NCBI GenBank assembly: GCA_030247575.1 | Contig: JAOTRV010000035.1 | Location: forward strand, 1-37,612 | Reading direction: 5' to 3' | DNA: 37,612 bases | Source of the DNA: Sulfuritalea sp. | GTDB taxonomy: Bacteria > Pseudomonadota > Gammaproteobacteria > Burkholderiales > Rhodocyclaceae | In this document: positions 32,888 through 37,612 of the stretch, one piece after another | How positions within the stretch are numbered: the first letter of the stretch is position 1 | Layout: every line of letters starts with the position of its first letter | The notes under the pieces: generated by a model | Told to the model about the DNA's origin: nothing | The model's database searches: none | Seen by the model: only the letters and a program-made list of their open reading frames with translations | Translations under genes and position numbers: made by a program

Positions 32888-34069
32888 TTACTCGACCCCG
32901 AGCATACGAAGCGCAGCCTTGGCGCCTGCGTGATTGTAGGTGGCTGCAAGACGATACCAACGAATGGCCTCATCTTTATCCTGATCAACGCCGAGTCCTT
33001 GCGCATACAGGTGTCCGAGCTGGGCCTGCGCCTCAACGTGATCCCTTTTCGCAGCCCATTTCAACCAAAATGCGGCCGTCTTATAGTTCCGCGTGCCCTC
33101 GTCCCCGAACAGATATTGCAAGGCATGCGCGTAGGCACGACTGGCTTCATTGCGATGCTCAGCGCGTGCCGCCCAGTAGCTGGATTCCTGCGGCTCATTG
33201 TTCTCGAAGCTGCTGAGCGACCGCACCTGGTTCAGTAATTCCATAGCTTCGGGCGTCCCGCTCTCCGCTGCGGATTCAATCCATTCGATTGCCTGTCGAT
33301 CGTCCCTGGCGCACCGCTTTTCCCCCTGGAAATACAGTCGCCCCAAGTTGTACTTGGCGGTGCTGTCGCCATTTCCTGCAGCCTGTTTAAACCAATACAC
33401 CGCTTCCTCGGTATTCTCCTCCGCCAACAATACCGAGGCCAAGTTGTTCTGAGCGCCGGCATGGCCCTGTTCGGCCGCTCGCCTGTACCACAGCAGTGCC
33501 TTGGCTGTGTCTTGCGGCGCACCGAAACCGTGATCGAATCTAGCACCAAGTTGATGCTGCATTTCTGCCTTTCCCTGTTCAGCCGCACATTGAAACCAGT
33601 AGAGAGCCATCTCTTGATCCATAGGCACGCCGGTTCCCGACTCATATCTGGTCCCAAGACAATACTGCCCAAGGTCGTCTCCCTGTTCTGCAGCGAGACG
33701 AAACCAATGTAGTGCGCGTTCCGGGTCTGGTTCCACGCCTGCAACACCGGATTCAATGGCTGCGCCGAGCATTCCTTGGGCCCGCGCGAAGCCGTGATCC
33801 GCCATTCGACGAATAACATCAAAAGCCCGCTGTACGTCCTGGGCAACTCCCGTTCCGTTGAGCCAAAGCAGTGCAAGATTGAACTGGGCCTTGATATGTC
33901 CCTGGTCTGCCGCAAGCATGAATAGGCGAGCTGCTTCGGCGGGGTTTGCATCAAACCCTACCCCATTGAGGTAAGCCACACCGAGCTTGTTCAGCGCTTC
34001 GGCGTCTCCTTGCTCAGCGCGGGGAATCCATTCGGCAATGGACTTTGCGTCAAATTCTGGGGTACTCAT
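32888..34069 (-). CDS. Sel1-repeat (TPR-like) protein
   Basis: 393 residues from ATG 34069. A GTG at 34078, directly after the previous stop, is an alternative. About nine Sel1-like repeats of ~36 residues are visible, e.g. AEALNKLGVAYLNGVGFDA, ALHWFRLAAEQGDDLGQYCL, ALLWYRRAAEQGHAGAQNNL and EAIRWYRLAATYNHAGAKAAL. One repeat region around residues 280-330 is longer and degenerate. No signal peptide is seen, so it is probably cytoplasmic. Such solenoids act as protein-binding scaffolds. Its place between small exported proteins and the protease suggests an assembly or regulatory scaffold, which is inference. Confidence 0.87.
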   Translation of the reverse strand: MSTPEFDAKSIAEWIPRAEQGDAEALNKLGVAYLNGVGFDANPAEAARLFMLAADQGHIKAQFNLALLWLNGTGVAQDVQRAFDVIRRMADHGFARAQGMLGAAIESGVAGVEPDPERALHWFRLAAEQGDDLGQYCLGTRYESGTGVPMDQEMALYWFQCAAEQGKAEMQHQLGARFDHGFGAPQDTAKALLWYRRAAEQGHAGAQNNLASVLLAEENTEEAVYWFKQAAGNGDSTAKYNLGRLYFQGEKRCARDDRQAIEWIESAAESGTPEAMELLNQVRSLSSFENNEPQESSYWAARAEHRNEASRAYAHALQYLFGDEGTRNYKTAAFWLKWAAKRDHVEAQAQLGHLYAQGLGVDQDKDEAIRWYRLAATYNHAGAKAALRMLGVE

Positions 34070-34078
34070 GCCTTGCAC

Positions 34079-34405
34079 TTACTGTGACTTAGCAGCCTTC
34101 TTGGGCTTTGCAATCTTTCTGCTTCCAATCTGCGACTTGGATTCTCGTTCTGCTTGCCAGGTGACATTTGGTTCCCCGTGGAGTTCGCCTTCTTTAGTGG
34201 CCGATACATTCGCAGACGCTGCAGCCTTGTCGGTGTCGACATACTGTTGATGGGCTTTCTCCTTTTCCATCTCTGCTAAGCACATTCGTTTGGCGGCATC
34301 ACATAGGGGGCCTGGACACTCGTAAGGCAAGTTGTCGCAGTATTCACCAGCGGAGCTGGTAGTTGTGGTTACTAACAATAGAATTCCCGCCAACTCGCGC
34401 ATCAT
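34079..34405 (-). CDS. Small exported Cys- and Lys-rich protein, unknown
   Basis: 108 residues. A short signal peptide (MMRELAGILLLVTTTTSSAG) is followed by EYCDNLPYECPGPLCDAAKR and MCLAEMEKEKAHQQ with four cysteines in about 23 residues. The tail is basic and probably disordered (SRKIAKPKKAAKSQ). The ATG shares one base with the stop of the lipoprotein gene (TGATG). I do not recognise a family. The spacing C-x6-C-x4-C-x6-C suggests two disulfides in the periplasm. GC is lower than in the housekeeping regions. Confidence 0.65.
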   Translation of the reverse strand: MMRELAGILLLVTTTTSSAGEYCDNLPYECPGPLCDAAKRMCLAEMEKEKAHQQYVDTDKAAASANVSATKEGELHGEPNVTWQAERESKSQIGSRKIAKPKKAAKSQ

Positions 34406-34734
34406 CAGTTGGACTCGCGGTTCCAGATTGCTGGTAACCCGACTAACTCACATTCAAGGCATACGTAGTTCATTAACTTGGGCTGCAAATTGAAGGAAAG
34501 CGACTTGCCATTGGAATGGAGCTGAAAGCTACTCCCGTTTGAAGCGACTACCGAGTAATTGACGGAAGCACCATTGGCGCGGGTTAGGGAAGCTGTCTTG
34601 CAATTAACTACAAGGACATACTTTTCGTCGATCTGTGAGATTGGGATAAGACGCGCCGTAGGCGCGCACTGCGTATTACATGCACATGCCGCCAATATCA
34701 ATGAGAGCGCACAAGCACCAAAAGTCTTGGTCAC
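34405..34734 (-). CDS. Small putative lipoprotein
   Basis: 109 residues from a GTG at 34734. A lipoprotein signal (MTKTFGACALSLILAAC) has a lipobox LAAC followed by two more cysteines (ACNTQC). The mature part is rich in Ser/Asn (TRANGASVNYSVVASNGSSF) and ends with LKPKLM-like YVCLECELVGLPAIW. No family is recognised. A nine-codon frame starts at 34762 and its stop overlaps the GTG (GTGA), so translation may be coupled to that mini-frame. Probably anchored in the inner or outer membrane. Confidence 0.6.
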   Translation of the reverse strand: MTKTFGACALSLILAACACNTQCAPTARLIPISQIDEKYVLVVNCKTASLTRANGASVNYSVVASNGSSFQLHSNGKSLSFNLQPKLMNYVCLECELVGLPAIWNRESN

Positions 34735-34836
34735 GGCTTCTTCTTTCTGTTACTACGCATAATGCACCTATTTCAATGAATCCCGGCAGCTATGGTCCGC
34801 CTGTCCCGTCAGGGCCAAGCGGGCTATTGATTCAAA

Positions 34837-35214
34837 TCACTTGCACGGGTATTTCCGCAAAAGACTCATTGTGACGATCGCCCCCACCGGCATCCCTTTC
34901 ATGGAGCCTTCGGTTTTCTTACTCACGGCTTCTTGCCACAAGTTCATCGCATAACTTGCAACAAAGTCTTCATTGAACGCTTTGCCCGCGGGTGGGCAAA
35001 TTACAGCGGCAGGATCGTCCTTTTTTTCCGTCTTTGAGAAGGCCCATAAGGTCTCCACAATCCCGTTGTGGTAAACCATAAGCGATGCCTTGACCACAGG
35101 ATCGTTGCTTTTTCTCATTTGGATATACCCTTCAAAGTTTCCAGCGGTCGCCGATGTCGCGAGCGAGGAAAGTGCAAAACCAACGAAACCTAAAACTGCC
35201 AATTGCTTATACAT
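34837..35214 (-). CDS. Secreted Rap1a/Tai-like protein
   Basis: 125 residues. The start at 35214 is preceded by a good ribosome-binding site (AGGAGAG). Signal peptide MYKQLAVLGFVGFALSSLA with cleavage after TSATA. The mature protein has AVICPPAGKAFNEDFVASYA, and its end is GAIVTMSLLRKYPC. The CP...F...Y and the final PC at the end of a hydrophobic helix are features of Rap1a/Tai proteins, which protect against type VI secretion amidase effectors. The match is from memory of the pattern and lacks a recognisable effector neighbour, so immunity is only one option. Confidence 0.62.
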   Translation of the reverse strand: MYKQLAVLGFVGFALSSLATSATAGNFEGYIQMRKSNDPVVKASLMVYHNGIVETLWAFSKTEKKDDPAAVICPPAGKAFNEDFVASYAMNLWQEAVSKKTEGSMKGMPVGAIVTMSLLRKYPCK

Positions 35215-35421
35215 GCCAACTCTCCTATTCAATTTAACGATATAAATCCATTAGAAACCCAGAAGACTAAATCATTGATGAGGTTTGCCTCCTTTCCCTT
35301 GCCATTCTGATTGCATGTTGATTACGCCCGCTTGCGCCAAAAGACAACATCGGGCATCTAATCCGGTTCTACTCTCATTTGTAACTCGTCAGACTCAAGA
35401 AAATTCAAACGGCTGGATACT

Positions 35422-36882
35422 TTACGGCGCTACAAAATAACCGCTACGACGCAGTTTCTCGTCGAGCCGAACATCCAGCCGTTTTGTCTCGATGGCGACA
35501 TCAGTATGAATACCATCCGCTGTTACACGCATGATCTGAAACCCCTGCGCTTCCAGAAAATCCAGTGCGGCATCGATTCGATCAGGAGCGGCAATACGGA
35601 TACGGAAAACCTTGTAAGGGCCAACACGACTCTGGACCCCTAAGCTTTGGATTGCCCCCAATCCCTCGCTGACCGCCGAATAGAGATGTTGCCGGCGGCC
35701 TTGGGAATCCTTGGCGAAAGTTTCGGTAAGCGGCATCTCATCACGCGCCACAAGGAAATCCGACTTGAATGTCGGCGCCGGATTTCCCGCGCTGTCGAAA
35801 GGAATCTTGCGAGTTGCAACCCGCTTGCGCACTTGGGGACTGCCAGCTTCATCTTCGCGTTCCGGGACGGTGACTTTCTCCGCATCGGCAAGTTGAGTGG
35901 GGCCGAGACTTGGCTTGTCCTTCATGGGGGCCGACTGCACCGGCTGGGAAATATCCGCTTTTCGGGGAGGCGGCGGCAGCCCGGACGGCAGCGACTGTGA
36001 TTCAGCAGGCGGCCGCGTGCTAGCTGGATCGGCTGGGCTGCGCGATTCAGGGGCAGGCGCCTGTGCAATCACTGCGCGGCTGCCGCTGTCGGAATCCGTC
36101 TCGCGCAACAACCCGACCACCACCACCGCAACTATCGCAGTCGCTGCCATTCCATAGGCTTGCGGCCGGTTCTGCCCGATCCAGTCGCCAACCCGCTGCC
36201 AGAACGAGGCACCCTCCGCTTGCGCTGTTGGTGCTGACCGCAATGAGCCGGCGAATTCGCGGTACAGGTGCTGGTAGGCATGACGTGGATCGTCCTGCCC
36301 GCCGAGCGGGGTTCCGGTCAGTACGGGTTGGCCGCTGTCGGTGCCGCGCAGAAAAACGAAGCCGGGATGGGCTGCGTCATCTTGCGTTGAACGTCCCCCT
36401 TCGGCAGCCACGGCGCGCAGTACGTCAAGGCGTGCCGGGGTCAGCATGGCCAGTACCCGAGGGTTCTTTGGCAGGCTGATCTGCACCGGATTCCATGTTT
36501 GCACCATCACCGCAAAGGGGTCGAACGGCTCATCGTCGGGTTCGAGCAGGACATCGGCCTCCGTTGCATATTCGGTATCGGGCGCGGCCACCCAGCCGGC
36601 CCAGCTTGTCTCAGTCTTGTTCGTCGGCCGGTTGAGGCAGATGGCGGCGGTATCAACCAGGACGATGAGCCCGGGGCGCAGTTGATCGACCCGCAGCAGC
36701 CGTGCCGCGTCGATCTGCCGGATGCGCTCGCCGACCAGTGCGGAAAGGACTTCAGGCGCCGGTGCGGGTTCATCGGTGACGTTTAAGTGAACGCTATCCG
36801 CAGCGCCCTGGGCGTCAGGGACCCCGGCCTTTGGGCTCAGACGTTCCTCGATCAGCGACAGTGGCGGCCAAAGCTCACGCAT
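35422..36882 (-). CDS. Single-pass membrane protein with SPOR-like periplasmic end, anti-sigma-like topology
   Basis: 486 residues from ATG 36882. Residues 1-240 are cytoplasmic in character, with a block ARLLRVDQLRPGLIVLVDTA. One membrane segment lies at about 243-259 (YGMAATAIVAVVVVGLL). A Pro/Ser-rich linker follows (about 270-350). The C-terminal ~150 residues contain GPYKVFRIRIAAPDRIDAAL and FLEAQGFQIMRVTADG, which read like a SPOR-type or similar alpha-beta fold. The start overlaps the sigma-like gene by 8 bases, the arrangement usual for sigma/anti-sigma pairs. The N-terminal domain is larger than known anti-sigma domains. I do not recognise its family, and the function is inferred from context. 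Confidence 0.6.
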   Translation of the reverse strand: MRELWPPLSLIEERLSPKAGVPDAQGAADSVHLNVTDEPAPAPEVLSALVGERIRQIDAARLLRVDQLRPGLIVLVDTAAICLNRPTNKTETSWAGWVAAPDTEYATEADVLLEPDDEPFDPFAVMVQTWNPVQISLPKNPRVLAMLTPARLDVLRAVAAEGGRSTQDDAAHPGFVFLRGTDSGQPVLTGTPLGGQDDPRHAYQHLYREFAGSLRSAPTAQAEGASFWQRVGDWIGQNRPQAYGMAATAIVAVVVVGLLRETDSDSGSRAVIAQAPAPESRSPADPASTRPPAESQSLPSGLPPPPRKADISQPVQSAPMKDKPSLGPTQLADAEKVTVPEREDEAGSPQVRKRVATRKIPFDSAGNPAPTFKSDFLVARDEMPLTETFAKDSQGRRQHLYSAVSEGLGAIQSLGVQSRVGPYKVFRIRIAAPDRIDAALDFLEAQGFQIMRVTADGIHTDVAIETKRLDVRLDEKLRRSGYFVAP

Positions 36883-37612
36883 GATCGAGACCCGCTTCGA
36901 GATCGGTCCGGAGTTCAAAAGACGCGGCGCACAGCGCTTCCATGGCGCGCAGGATGTCGCTTTGCGAATCGGGGGCAAAGTCAATGCCCAGGGTCTGGGC
37001 CATCCAGCGACCGATCAGGGTTTCGCCGTAGGCTGGGGGCGCGCCGCCGTGCTTTTTGGTGATGCCCAGCTTGCCGGCATGGTGCGCTGCCGAAGCAATG
37101 TTGTAGCGGCGGGCGACGCTGAATACCGGCTCGTCGGCACAGTAACTAAGCAGCAGTACCTGGTAGCGCGTTTCAAGAGCGCGGGCAAACTGCCGGGCTT
37201 GGTCTAGCCAGCCAACGGCCGATTCCGAGTCGGACGCGTCATCGCTGCCGGCGTCGACACAGCCACATGCGGCTTCGTCATCCTCACCGGCATTCCGGCC
37301 TTCGTCGTACTCGCCCATGTCGCGGTGAAAGCGCTCGGAGCGTATGGCCGTCTTGAGAAAATTGCGGAAATAGAAGACGAGAGCGCCAACCGATTCCAGC
37401 GGGCTATCCGTGAAACGCTCGGCATCGAGCACCTTGGCCATGAGGAATTCGTTGATATAGCGATCGCGAGCGGTGCGCGGATCGTCGGATTCACGCAGTG
37501 CGGAAAGTTCCGGCGCGGCGCAGCGACGCAGGGTTCGCATGATCAGCAGGCACAGGGTTTCAAGTTCGCGACCGGCGAGCGACGAACGGCGCGCCCAGAG
37601 GGCCCGAAGTTG
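36875..37612 (-). CDS. Sigma-70-like regulator (5' end outside the window)
   Basis: 245 codons are visible and the frame is open to the right edge, so the start lies outside. ELETLCLLIMRTLRR and ARDRYINEFLMAKVLDAERF are followed by VFYFRNFLKTAIRSERF, resembling sigma region 2. After an acidic spacer (DEGRNAGEDDEAACGCVDAG) comes WLDQARQFARALETRYQVLL and SVARRYNIASAAHHAGKLGI, which looks like a region-4 helix-turn-helix. The C-terminal ~60 residues are extra. An ATG at 37540 is an alternative start that would make the gene complete, but conserved-looking sequence continues upstream of it. Divergent sigma factor or related transcription regulator; the call is tentative. Confidence 0.5.
   Translation of the reverse strand, partial: QLRALWARRSSLAGRELETLCLLIMRTLRRCAAPELSALRESDDPRTARDRYINEFLMAKVLDAERFTDSPLESVGALVFYFRNFLKTAIRSERFHRDMGEYDEGRNAGEDDEAACGCVDAGSDDASDSESAVGWLDQARQFARALETRYQVLLLSYCADEPVFSVARRYNIASAAHHAGKLGITKKHGGAPPAYGETLIGRWMAQTLGIDFAPDSQSDILRAMEALCAASFELRTDLEAGLDHA

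Overview
The window looks like a chromosomal segment of a high-GC betaproteobacterium, probably Rhodocyclales-like. Three things support this: the order gyrA-serC-pheA-hisC-tyrA-aroA-cmk-rpsA, the order ompA-ubiG-gph next to it, and a tmRNA that encodes the tag ANDERFALAA. No ribosomal RNA gene lies in the window, so the family-level placement is an inference.

Layout. (1) 1-10474, minus strand: a tightly coupled amino-acid cluster downstream of gyrA, comprising serC, a serA-type dehydrogenase, pheA, hisC, tyrA and an aroA-cmk gene fusion, followed by the start of rpsA. Several junctions share one base (TGATG) or overlap by 8 bases. The cluster carries serine, phenylalanine, tyrosine and chorismate synthesis, plus CMP kinase. 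(2) 10591-14725: an MtaD-type deaminase, an OmpA-family protein, ubiG, gph, tmRNA and a convergent tRNA-Thr(UGU). (3) 14792-17756: a NarL-type two-component pair whose kinase has a degenerate receiver domain, a CBS-pair protein and a DUF465 protein. (4) 17880-22578: metY, an alpha/beta hydrolase, a DUF2189 membrane protein, an MFS transporter and a YhhN-family protein, joined by ATGA overlaps or gaps of a few bases. (5) 22579-25622: a repeat-rich stretch with a lower-GC HNH-nuclease gene and an FAD-dependent oxidoreductase. (6) 25623-28975: a HupT/HoxJ-like sensor kinase coupled to a HupK-like hydrogenase accessory gene, then a PGDYG-family gene and a DUF3301 gene. (7) 29106-29966: a DUF1778/GNAT toxin-antitoxin pair with a candidate operator. 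(8) 30397-37612, minus strand: an accessory cluster with a sigma-like protein (cut by the window edge), a single-pass membrane protein with anti-sigma-like topology, a Rap1a/Tai-like secreted protein, a lipoprotein, a small secreted protein, a Sel1-repeat protein, an exported trypsin-like protease and a membrane FHA protein.

The strongest candidates for something undescribed are the accessory cluster in (8), which combines a regulator, a membrane receptor-like protein, a protease and FHA signalling with several small exported proteins, and a 24-bp partly palindromic dispersed repeat found four times between 22593 and 25913. Two copies of the repeat bracket the HNH gene in inverted orientation, and one copy sits in frame inside hupK.
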